DNA of 64,000 nucleotides from Hyphomonadaceae bacterium (GTDB taxonomy: Bacteria; Pseudomonadota; Alphaproteobacteria; Caulobacterales; Aquidulcibacteraceae). The position numbers and the translations under genes were made by a program. The stretch spans positions 1 through 64,000 of the forward strand of contig JAIELK010000012.1 in the NCBI GenBank assembly GCA_019753175.1. Direction: 5' to 3'. Each line of letters opens with the position of its first letter. The first letter of the stretch is position 1. Below the pieces are notes generated by a model, which did not search any database, had not been told where the DNA came from, and saw only the letters and a list, made by a program, of their open reading frames with translations. Shown here piece after piece: positions 46,958 to 54,951 of this stretch.

Positions 46958-47082
46958 TCACTGCTCCCGCCGATCCCGCCCCCGAACGGGTCTGGACGAA
47001 CGCGCAAGATATAGCGTTTCGCAGGTGCGAGAAAAAGCGAAAGTCGCACCGTCCGATTGATGCTGTGCTATGATACCACAAT

Positions 47083-48705
47083 TTAGGTCGTCTGTTGGAC
47101 AGCGGCGAGCGGCAGCTCAACCACCAGCCGCGCCCCGGTCGGGTCTCTGTTCTCGGCAAAGATTCGGCCACCGTGGGCGTTCACAATTTGCCGGGCTATG
47201 GAGAGCCCTAGGCCAGAATTGCCGCCGAACGCCGCGCCTTTGGGACGCTGGGTATAAAAGCGCTCGAACACGGTCTCGAGGTTCTCAACCGGAATGCCCG
47301 GGCCTTCATCGTCGACCAGCGCACGAACCACGTGCCGGCCCCGGGATTCAATCACCTCAACGCTCACCATCACGCGCCCCTGAGGCGGGCTGAAGGAGCG
47401 CGCGTTGTCAATCAAGTTGCGAAACACTTGGCCTAACGGACCGGGTTGTCCCACGACGAACGCCCCTGTCGGCTTCTGACCGGCAAAGGCGACCGTCACG
47501 CCGGTGCGCTCGTCGGCGGCGTAGGCGCGCGTAAGTTCGTACACCAGTCCGCCCAGATCGACGTTGCCATGATCACCCCTGGCGGTCTCAGCCTCGATGC
47601 GGCTCGCGCGGGCAATGTCAGTGATGAGGCGGTCCAGGCGTTGTACGTCCTGCGCGACGATCGCCAACATCTCCGCTTGCCTGGCGGGATCAGGCGCCGC
47701 CCGCGCCGTAGCCACCGCCGACTGGATCGAAGCCAGCGGGTTTTTGATCTCGTGGCTCACATCGGCGGCGAAGCGTTCATTGGCGTCGATCCGATCGGCC
47801 AAGGCATTGGTCATCGCCTCGAGTGAGGCCCCGAGCGCGCCGATCTCGTCATTGCGCCGCGACACGTCCGGGAGCGACAAGCGCGTCGCGCCGCTCAATC
47901 GCAGCGTATCGGCGGCGGCGGCCAGACGCCGCAGCGGACGCGCGATCGAGAGCGCCAAAAGCAAGGAGGACAACAGCACCGCAATCGCCGCGCCGATCAC
48001 AAACGGGATCATGCTGGCGCGTTCGGCCACCAAAATGCGCTCTACGTCCGCGCTTTCGATGGTCACCGTTCCCATCACCATCTGAACGCGGCGCAGCGGC
48101 AGCGTCACCGTCACCACGCGCTCGCCCTTCTCGTTCAGCCGCTCGCCGCTGACGATCTCACCGCGCATTGCGCGCTCGTGTTCCTCGTCGAGCGCGATGG
48201 TTGGCCGCCACGGGGTGATGCGAGTGTATTCCAGCCGCTGAGCGGCGCGGCCAATGGTTTCACCGATGCTCGGCTCTTCGCCGATCCGCGGCAACGGCCG
48301 CCCTTCTGGCCGGTCGTAGATCACATCGCTGTCCGCAATCAGACGCCCATCCGCGGCGAACATCCGCACGCGTGGCCGGCCGACATTGGACCGAGCGCCG
48401 CCTTCCGCAATCGGCGGCAAGATGCGCCGCAGCACTGCACGCACCGCCGGCTCATTGACATAAGGGTAGGGATCGCCCTCGACGGTGCCGGTCTCGATCA
48501 GCAGATTGGTGATCAGCTCACCCTGCGTTCGCAAGTTCCGTAGCTGCGCCTCGGTGAGCCCCGCGCGCATCTCCGTCAGCAGCAACACGCCGCCGATCAG
48601 AAACACCAGCCCAACGATGTTCGACAGGAAGATCGTGCGCGTGATGCGCGAGCGCGCAAAGCGCTGAAGACCCTCAGCTCTCGTTGTATCTGTACCCAAC
48701 GCCAT
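47083..48705 (-). CDS. chvG: two-component sensor histidine kinase ChvG
   Basis: 540 residues. There are two transmembrane helices (about 24-45 and 240-265) around a periplasmic sensing domain, then HAMP and a histidine kinase core. The H-box is [22 protein letters not shown]. The ATPase has [13 protein letters not shown] (N), VDDEGPGI (G1), [10 protein letters not shown] (F) and [19 protein letters not shown] (G2). ChvG responds to acidity or cell-envelope stress and phosphorylates ChvI. The ATG at 48705 overlaps the end of chvI by 32 bases. This start keeps the conserved leader [19 protein letters not shown]. Confidence 0.95.
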   Translation of the reverse strand: MALGTDTTRAEGLQRFARSRITRTIFLSNIVGLVFLIGGVLLLTEMRAGLTEAQLRNLRTQGELITNLLIETGTVEGDPYPYVNEPAVRAVLRRILPPIAEGGARSNVGRPRVRMFAADGRLIADSDVIYDRPEGRPLPRIGEEPSIGETIGRAAQRLEYTRITPWRPTIALDEEHERAMRGEIVSGERLNEKGERVVTVTLPLRRVQMVMGTVTIESADVERILVAERASMIPFVIGAAIAVLLSSLLLALSIARPLRRLAAAADTLRLSGATRLSLPDVSRRNDEIGALGASLEAMTNALADRIDANERFAADVSHEIKNPLASIQSAVATARAAPDPARQAEMLAIVAQDVQRLDRLITDIARASRIEAETARGDHGNVDLGGLVYELTRAYAADERTGVTVAFAGQKPTGAFVVGQPGPLGQVFRNLIDNARSFSPPQGRVMVSVEVIESRGRHVVRALVDDEGPGIPVENLETVFERFYTQRPKGAAFGGNSGLGLSIARQIVNAHGGRIFAENRDPTGARLVVELPLAAVQQTT

Positions 48706-49372
48706 AAAGCGTTTCGATCGCGTCGAACTCGCCGTCGATTTCGCGGAACTTTTTGCGGAGCCGCTTGATGTGACTGTCGATTGTTCTGTCGTCGACATAG
48801 ACCTGATCGTCATAAGCGGCGTCCATCAACTGATCGCGGCTCTTCACGTAGCCGGGACGTTGCGCAAGCGCCTGAAGGATGAGGAATTCGGTGACGGTGA
48901 GCCGGACCTGCTGCCCCTTCCAGGTACACGCATGCCGATTCGGATCGAGCGTGAGTTCCCCGCGCACGATTGGTTTCTTGTCGCCTGGCGCCTCGCTCCC
49001 TCCGGCGCCGCTGCGGGTGCGCCGCAACAGCGCCTTGACGCGCTCGCCCAGCAGGCGCTGCGAGAACGGCTTTTTGATGTAGTCATCGGCGCCGACATTG
49101 AAGCCGACCACCTCGTCCATCTCGTCGTCCTTGGACGTGAGGAAGATCACCGGCAGGCTCGAACTCTGCCGCAACCGCTTCAGCACCTCGACCCCGTCCA
49201 TGCGCGGCATCTTGATGTCGAGGATGGCGATGTCGGGCGGGCTCTCGGACAGCGCGGCCAGCGCCGCAGCGCCATCGGTATAGGTGCGGACGACGTAACC
49301 CTCCCCCTCAAACAGCACCTTGAGGGAGGCGAGGATGTTCTCGTCGTCGTCGACCAGGGCGATGGTGGGCAT
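48674..49372 (-). CDS. chvI: two-component response regulator ChvI
   Basis: 232 residues. The receiver domain [26 protein letters not shown] has phospho-acceptor Asp52 ([17 protein letters not shown]), switch Thr ([12 protein letters not shown]) and Lys ([11 protein letters not shown]). The OmpR-type winged helix contains [30 protein letters not shown] and [15 protein letters not shown]. The start at 49372 is set by the receiver N-terminus. It is cotranscribed with chvG. In alphaproteobacteria ChvI governs envelope, exopolysaccharide and acid-response genes. Confidence 0.96.
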   Translation of the reverse strand: MPTIALVDDDENILASLKVLFEGEGYVVRTYTDGAAALAALSESPPDIAILDIKMPRMDGVEVLKRLRQSSSLPVIFLTSKDDEMDEVVGFNVGADDYIKKPFSQRLLGERVKALLRRTRSGAGGSEAPGDKKPIVRGELTLDPNRHACTWKGQQVRLTVTEFLILQALAQRPGYVKSRDQLMDAAYDDQVYVDDRTIDSHIKRLRKKFREIDGEFDAIETLYGVGYRYNES

Positions 49373-49501
49373 AGGGTCCGAAGGTTCCTGACGTCTCTGT
49401 AATGTTCCCGAGGCCCTGTCATAGCCTTCAATCGCTGGCGAGGAAACAGGTTCGCCACAATTCGGCGGCGCATCGCGGAAAAGTGAGGCCACTGCTGACA
49501 G

Positions 49502-49945
49502 TTAACGCGATTCCGCGCGATCACGGCTCAGAAACAGCGCGTGGCCATCGCTATTGGAGCAGGTCAGCCCGGCTTCCGCGCTCTGACACGTGAACGGCCC
49601 GCGCGACCAGCTTTGGCCATAGGCCACCGTTTCTCCAGCACAGCACGGCGCATCGCTGACATCCGTCTGTACCCGTGCCGGACCGGTCTCCGACATGATG
49701 ATGCGCACATAGGTCGGCGCAACGCGATCGCACTGCAGCTCTGCGCGACCGTCCGGTGACCGATACACCGCTGTGCCGCCGGCTGGGATGTAGGCACAGC
49801 CGATATTGCTCGACGGAAGCTGAAACTCCTCCAGTTGCCCGTGTGCGGCGACTGGCGCCTCCGTGGTCGGGGACTGGGCGTCCTCAGTCCCCTGCGGCGA
49901 GCAGGAGGCGAGTGCAAAGGCGGCGATCAAGATCAGCAAGCGCAT
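49502..49945 (-). CDS. DUF6636-like lipoprotein
   Basis: 147 residues. MRLLILIAAFALASCSPQ is a lipoprotein signal with lipobox LASC (Cys15). After a Pro/Thr linker, FQLPSSNIGCAYIPAGG..., AELQCD and LTCSNSDGHALFLSRDRA match the pattern of the DUF6636 family, small secreted proteins with paired cysteines and no known function. The longer upstream reading runs into a duplicated piece of the polA 3' end and is not used. It lies upstream of chvI but about 130 bp away. Confidence 0.75.
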   Translation of the reverse strand: MRLLILIAAFALASCSPQGTEDAQSPTTEAPVAAHGQLEEFQLPSSNIGCAYIPAGGTAVYRSPDGRAELQCDRVAPTYVRIIMSETGPARVQTDVSDAPCCAGETVAYGQSWSRGPFTCQSAEAGLTCSNSDGHALFLSRDRAESR

Positions 49946-49984
49946 GCCCAATTCTGACGCGATGCGTCGGCCCACGCAACAAGA

Positions 49985-50072
49985 CCCTCCCCTAATGCGC
50001 CGCACCCCAAGTCGCGCCGACCTTTGCATCCGCCGTCAGCGGCACGGAAAGCGCCACGGCCGGCGCGGGCGG
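49985..50072 (-). pseudogene. detached copy of the polA 3' end
   Basis: This stretch repeats the last bases of polA (50973-51060). The first 35 bases are identical and the rest about three-quarters identical. Read on the minus strand it still encodes ALSVPLTADAKVGATWGAAH, differing from the true PolA tail (LTVDAKAGATWGAAH) at two residues, and it ends with the same stop. It has no start of its own. It is separated from polA by 988 bp containing one gene. Confidence 0.8.
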
Positions 50073-50083
50073 TGCGCTTGCTG

Positions 50084-50968
50084 TTATTGTGAGCGGACAG
50101 TGATGACTCGGCGGCGCACCTCGGCATCCGACCCCAATGACATACGCACCTCGAATGTGAGGGAACGCACCATGCCTGATTGCAGATCGACAACACACTC
50201 GGTTCGGTGACCCGCTGAACCAATTTGTTGTCCTCGGTCACCTGGAAGGATCTCAAGCCCCTCGACCGATTGAGCGGCGCTTGCATTTGCAGACGCTAAA
50301 TCTGGCGACCGAGTGTGGAGGATGCGTACGGTGCCAGCTTGCCGGTCCACGGCTTGTAGCTCCCACGTTGTGCGTGTCGTGATCGGCGGCCCTCCCAAGG
50401 CGTTTGGAATGGGGACGTCGACAACAAGCGGTTCGCCCATTGCCAGTCCCGTATTGTGGCATGCCGACATGATGCCAAGCGTAAAAAATAGCGCCGGCGC
50501 CGCGGTTTCCGGCCCCCAACTCGCCATCACTCTCTCAGTCGCTTCATAGGCACGCCGCCAAAACGGGTCGCGCTCATGACGCAGCATGATCTGAAACATG
50601 CGACGGCGAACACCGCCCCAATCCGACATGCCGTTGGGCGCTCCGGACTCATCAAGCTTCAACGAGATAGCCTCGCCGATCAGCAGCGTGGGATCGGCGC
50701 CGCCATTGTCGATCACAATAGCGCTCGGGTTCGCGGACAACGTTGTCCAGATTGCGTCGAATGATGCTCCGCGCGCGCGCAATTCCAACGTAGACCGCAC
50801 TTGGCCGCTGCTGGTTCGTGTCTGGCCGTTCTCAGTGAATGTCCGGGTGCGCGTTTCTTCTACGACGTACACGCCCTGGGTAGGCGCAAAAGGAATTTCG
50901 ACAGCCTCTTGCGCCGCCGCCGCCGATATCCAGAGTGCGGCGACGGCCGCAACAACAAGTATTCGCAA
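50084..50968 (-). CDS. secreted protein of unknown function
   Basis: 294 residues from a TTG with GGGGAGGGAAAG upstream. The signal peptide MRILVVAAVAALWISAAAAQ is clear. The mature part is mixed beta with few cysteines (for example IMSACHNTGLA and RTECVVDL). I recognise no family. It lies between two copies of the polA 3' end, so its ribosome site derives from the polA tail sequence. This suggests it arrived with, or after, the duplication of that tail. Confidence 0.75.
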   Translation of the reverse strand: MRILVVAAVAALWISAAAAQEAVEIPFAPTQGVYVVEETRTRTFTENGQTRTSSGQVRSTLELRARGASFDAIWTTLSANPSAIVIDNGGADPTLLIGEAISLKLDESGAPNGMSDWGGVRRRMFQIMLRHERDPFWRRAYEATERVMASWGPETAAPALFFTLGIMSACHNTGLAMGEPLVVDVPIPNALGGPPITTRTTWELQAVDRQAGTVRILHTRSPDLASANASAAQSVEGLEILPGDRGQQIGSAGHRTECVVDLQSGMVRSLTFEVRMSLGSDAEVRRRVITVRSQ

Positions 50969-50979
50969 CTTTCCCTCCC

Positions 50980-53973
50980 CTAATGCGCCGCACCCCAAGT
51001 CGCGCCGGCCTTTGCGTCCACTGTGAGCGGCACGCTCAGCGCCGCGGCTGGCGCGGGCGCGGCTTCCATCACGCGCTTGGCCAGGGCGCAGAGCGCGTCA
51101 GCTTCCGCTTTTGGCGCTTCGAACACCAATTCGTCGTGCACTTGTAAGAGCATGCGGGCCTGAAGGCCCGCGCTGCGTAGCGCCTCGGGCAGGCGCACCA
51201 TGGCGCGGCGGATGATGTCAGCGGCGGCGCCTTGCAGCGGCGCGTTGATCGCCTGGCGCTCGGCAAAGGCGCGTTCCTGATAGTGCTTGGACTTGGCGCC
51301 GGCGATCCAGATGCGGCGGCCGAAAATGGTCTTCACATAGCCATTGGCGCGCGCATAGGCTTTGGCCTCCTCCATGTAGTCGCGAATGCCGGGGAAGCGC
51401 TCGAAATATTTCTTGATATACGAATCCGCCTCGCCGCGCTCGATGCTGAGATTGCGCGCGAGCCCGAAGGCGGAAATGCCATAGATGATGCCGAAATTGA
51501 TCGCTTTCGCCTGGCGGCGGATTTCGCTCGGCATGTCCTTCACCGGCACGCCGAACATTTCCGAGGCGGTCAGCGCGTGAATGTCGATCCCCTCGGCGAA
51601 CGCCTGCTTCAATTGCGGAATGTCGGCGACGTGCGCGAGCAGGCGGAGCTCAATCTGCGAATAATCCGCCGAAACCAGCACATTGCCGGGCTCGGCGATG
51701 AAAGCTTCGCGCAGACGGCGGCCCTCCTCGGTGCGGATCGGGATGTTCTGCAGATTGGGATCGTTGGACGATAGCCGCCCGGTCGTCGTGGCGGCGAGCG
51801 CGTAACTGGTGTGCACGCGATTGGTGCGCGGATTGATCGCTTGCGCCAAATTTTCGGTGTAGGTGGATTTGAGCTTCGACAGCTCGCGCCAATCGAGCAC
51901 CACACGCGGCAGCGCATGGCCTTCATCCGCCAGTTGTTCAAGCACAGACGCGTCGGTCGACCAAGCGCCCGTCTTGGTCTTGGCTCCACCATTGAGCTTC
52001 ATCTCGTCGAACAGGATTTCACCGACCTGTTTGGGCGAACCTATGTTGAAGGCGCGACCGGCAACGCTTTCGGCCTCCGCTTCGAATTGCAGCATGCGCT
52101 GGGCGAAATCGCCGGAGAGGCGCGACAGCATGTGCGGGTCAATCTTGATTCCTTCGCGCTCCATGTCGGCGAGCACCGGCGGCAGCGGCCGCTCCAGCGT
52201 CTCGTACACCACGATCAGCCGCTCGCGCGCGAGTTCCGGCTTCAGCTTGCGCCACAGCCGCAAAGCAGCGTCCGCGTGCTCGCAGGAATAGAGCCCCGCG
52301 CGCTCGATCGGCGCGAGATCGAAACCGGTCTGTGCCTTGCCCTTGCCGACCACGTCGGCCAGCGGGGTCAGCGCATGGCCCAGATGCTTTTCGACCAGCG
52401 AAGCTTTGTCATGCGGATCAAGCCCGCCATAGAGCGCGTACGACATCAGCATCGGATCGTCGTAGGGGCCGAGCGCAACGCCATGATGAGCAAACAGCGC
52501 AATGTCCCATTTGATGTTGAGCCCGATCTTGAGAACCGAGGGATCTTCGAGCAAGGGTTTCAGCGCCGCGAGCGCCGCGGCGAGGGGGATCTGCGCTTCT
52601 CCCCCTCCCCCTTGCGGCGAGGGGGTTGGGGAGTGAGGGGCGTGCAAACGATCCGGTGCCTGGGCGACGGAACGCCCCTCATCCGGCCGCTCCGCGGCCA
52701 CCTTCTCCGCAAGGGAGAAGGTTCGCTCCGCTTCGAGCGCCAACTCGCTCGCAAACAATTCCCCCGCCCTTGGATCGCCGGCCCGGTGCGCCAGCGGCAC
52801 GTAGCACGCATCGTTGGCGCCCAGCGCCAGCGACAGCCCGACCAGCTCCGCGCGTTGCGCGTCGAACGACGTCGCTTCGGTATCGAGCCCGACAATGCCG
52901 GCCGCTTGCGCGCGCGCGATCCAGCGTTCGAGTTCGCCCACGTCGCGCACGATCTTGTACGATTCGCGGCGAAACTCAGTTTCCACCGCTTCCACGATTG
53001 GCCCGCCTGCTCCGCTTTTGGCGGGGGTGGCGCTCGGCGCGGCGTCCGCCGCATAGGCGGCCACGATCGCTGCGCCCTTCTCCTTGGCGTAATGCTCGCG
53101 CACACGCCGGCCGAGTGTGCGGAACTCCATCACATCGAGAAAACGCAGCAGCATAGCGGGATCGGGCTCGCGCACGGCGAAATCCTCCCATTTCTCCTCC
53201 ACCGGCACAGTGTCCATCAGCGTGACGAGGCGGCGCGAAAGCCTGATCTGATCGGCGAAATTGATCAAAGTCTCGCGCCGCTTCGGTTGCTTGATCTCAT
53301 TCGCGCGCTCCAGGATCGCATCGAGGGAGCCGAAATGCGCCATCAACTCGGCGGCGGTTTTCGGGCCGATGCCGGGCGCGCCGGGCACGTTGTCGGTTGA
53401 ATCGCCGATCAGCGCCTGCACGTCGATCACCTTGTCGGGGGTGACGCCGAATTTCTCCAGCACCGCTTCGGGGCCGAGCGCGCGGTTCTTCATCGGATCG
53501 TAGAGCTGGATGATGCCGTCGACGATCAGCTGCATCAAATCCTTGTCAGAGGAAACGATCTTCACCGTCGCGCCCGCCGCCGCCGCTTGGCGCGCATAAG
53601 TCGCGATCAGATCGTCGGCCTCGTAGCCGCCCATCTCGACGCAGGGCAGATTGAACGCGCGCGTGGCGTCGCGGATCAGCGGAAATTGCGGGATGAGATC
53701 TTCCGGCGCCGGGGGGCGATGAGCCTTGTATTCGGGATAAAGTTCGTTGCGGAACGTCTGTTCGCTTTTGTCGAAAATCACCGCGAGATGCGTGGGCGCC
53801 TCGCTCCCCTTCATCTCCTCCAGAAACTTCCACACCATGTTGCAAAAGCCCGCGACCGCGCCGACGCTCAACCCATCGCTCGCACGCGTCAGCGGCGGCA
53901 AGGCGTGATAGGCGCGGAAAATGTAGCCGGAGCCGTCAATCAGGAAGAGGCGCGGCGCGGAGGATTTGGCCAT
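50980..53973 (-). CDS. polA: DNA polymerase I with in-frame repeat insert
   Basis: 997 residues, longer than the E. coli enzyme (928). The 5'-3' exonuclease (1-~290) starts RLFLIDGSGYIFRAYHALPP. The 3'-5' exonuclease (about 340-560) keeps the catalytic Asp and Glu in VGLDTEATSFDAQRAELVG. The polymerase has SADYSQIELRLLAHVAD (motif A), RRQAKAINFGIIYGISAFGLA (motif B) and LLQVHDELVFEAP (motif C). Between AERT and IPLAAALAAL, residues about 418-460 are encoded by an interspersed palindromic repeat, giving a Pro/Gly/Glu-rich loop absent from relatives. The last 90 bases are duplicated downstream. Confidence 0.97.
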   Translation of the reverse strand: MAKSSAPRLFLIDGSGYIFRAYHALPPLTRASDGLSVGAVAGFCNMVWKFLEEMKGSEAPTHLAVIFDKSEQTFRNELYPEYKAHRPPAPEDLIPQFPLIRDATRAFNLPCVEMGGYEADDLIATYARQAAAAGATVKIVSSDKDLMQLIVDGIIQLYDPMKNRALGPEAVLEKFGVTPDKVIDVQALIGDSTDNVPGAPGIGPKTAAELMAHFGSLDAILERANEIKQPKRRETLINFADQIRLSRRLVTLMDTVPVEEKWEDFAVREPDPAMLLRFLDVMEFRTLGRRVREHYAKEKGAAIVAAYAADAAPSATPAKSGAGGPIVEAVETEFRRESYKIVRDVGELERWIARAQAAGIVGLDTEATSFDAQRAELVGLSLALGANDACYVPLAHRAGDPRAGELFASELALEAERTFSLAEKVAAERPDEGRSVAQAPDRLHAPHSPTPSPQGGGGEAQIPLAAALAALKPLLEDPSVLKIGLNIKWDIALFAHHGVALGPYDDPMLMSYALYGGLDPHDKASLVEKHLGHALTPLADVVGKGKAQTGFDLAPIERAGLYSCEHADAALRLWRKLKPELARERLIVVYETLERPLPPVLADMEREGIKIDPHMLSRLSGDFAQRMLQFEAEAESVAGRAFNIGSPKQVGEILFDEMKLNGGAKTKTGAWSTDASVLEQLADEGHALPRVVLDWRELSKLKSTYTENLAQAINPRTNRVHTSYALAATTTGRLSSNDPNLQNIPIRTEEGRRLREAFIAEPGNVLVSADYSQIELRLLAHVADIPQLKQAFAEGIDIHALTASEMFGVPVKDMPSEIRRQAKAINFGIIYGISAFGLARNLSIERGEADSYIKKYFERFPGIRDYMEEAKAYARANGYVKTIFGRRIWIAGAKSKHYQERAFAERQAINAPLQGAAADIIRRAMVRLPEALRSAGLQARMLLQVHDELVFEAPKAEADALCALAKRVMEAAPAPAAALSVPLTVDAKAGATWGAAH
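52596..52721. repeat. interspersed palindromic repeat inside polA coding sequence
   Basis: Reading the minus strand it opens with a hairpin (CCTTCTCC/GGAGAAGG, 52701-52721), followed by GGTGGCCGCGGAGC, GGCCGGATGAGGGG, and closes with CCCCTCACTCCCC and a G/C hairpin near 52600-52630. This order and core (GAAGGTGGC...GCCGGATGAGGGG ... CCCCTCAC) match the trpB-trpA element at 22955-23101 on the opposite strand. It spans about 126 bp, a multiple of three, and contains no stop in the polA frame. Confidence 0.85.
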
Positions 53974-54004
53974 CGGGCCTACTTAGTCGTTTCGCCCGGC
54001 GCGG

Positions 54005-54811
54005 TCAGCCCTTGATCAGCGCGTTGTAGTTCACCGCTTCACCGTCACGGGCGACGAGGGCGTCGCTCTTGCCGGTCGTCAGGAACGCGAGCGCCGCTTC
54101 GTGCGCCGCGGCGAACGCCGCCCGGGCCAGGCCAGCGCCGGCGCTCAAACGGCGCACGCCTAGCCGTCTCAGTTCGGCGGCGTCCGGCAGCCCCCGCCAC
54201 GCCAATACGTTGAGCGGCAGCGGCGACGCCTCGGCGATCGCACCGATATCCGCGGGCTTTAGCGCGAGCGGCGCGAATAGCCCGCTGGCGCCGGCGTCAC
54301 GGAACGCGCGGCCGCGGCGGATCGTCTCTTCGGCCGCCTGATCGGCTGGCGCGAGCTGCTTTATAAAAACGTCGGTGCGGGCATTGATGAAAAGGTCGAC
54401 GCGCTCGCGCGCCGCGGCCGCACGCGCCGCTTCGATTTTCCGCAAATGCAACTCGTGGGGATCGCGGCCATCCTCCAGATTGATCCCAACCGCGCCAACG
54501 CCGATCAAAGCGGCGACGTTTTCCCCGACGCGCGCGGGATCGTCGGCATAGCCGCCCTCGGCGTCGACGCTGATCGGCAGACGTGTCACGCGTGCGATGT
54601 CTTCCACGACTTCTACCAGCCGCGCGAACGGCAGGTCATGGCCGTCGGCATAGCCGCAGGCCCAGGCCACCGCCGCGCTTGAGGTGGCGACCGCTTGCGC
54701 GCCTGCCCGTTCGGCGATCTTGGCGCTGACGGCATTCCACGCGTTTGGCAGAATCAGAAACTCGCGATGCAGCGCATGGAAATCGGCGGCGGCGTGCGGG
54801 CGTGCGGGCAT
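54005..54811 (-). CDS. isocitrate lyase/PEP mutase family protein
   Basis: 268 residues with a (beta/alpha)8 fold. Motifs are LILPNAWNAVSAKIAERAGAQAVATSSAAVAWACGYADG, the metal site PISVDAEGGY, and VGINLEDG with FINARTDVF. This is the oxaloacetate decarboxylase/carboxyphosphonoenolpyruvate mutase-like subgroup. It lacks the KKCGH of true isocitrate lyase, so a lyase on an unknown 2-oxo acid is more likely. GAGGAGAGACCC precedes the ATG. It lies between polA and a divergent transglutaminase-like gene. Confidence 0.88.
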   Translation of the reverse strand: MPARPHAAADFHALHREFLILPNAWNAVSAKIAERAGAQAVATSSAAVAWACGYADGHDLPFARLVEVVEDIARVTRLPISVDAEGGYADDPARVGENVAALIGVGAVGINLEDGRDPHELHLRKIEAARAAAARERVDLFINARTDVFIKQLAPADQAAEETIRRGRAFRDAGASGLFAPLALKPADIGAIAEASPLPLNVLAWRGLPDAAELRRLGVRRLSAGAGLARAAFAAAHEAALAFLTTGKSDALVARDGEAVNYNALIKG

Positions 54812-54951
54812 GGGTCTCTCCTCGATCCGCCTTTAGCCCCTGCCGCCCGCTGGCGCTCGCCGAAAACGGACGCACTCCCTCGAGCGATGCAGCACGCCGT
54901 TGTGGCCCAAGCTGGGGCAAGCTAACCTGCCCTTCGGGCCGAGGGGGATTA

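Noticed and set aside
46788-47171. Minus-strand frame in the chvG-EIIA gap considered as a possible HPr kinase
   Set aside because: It is out of frame inside EIIA and chvG sequence, Arg/Pro-rich, and lacks the Walker A and HPrK signature.
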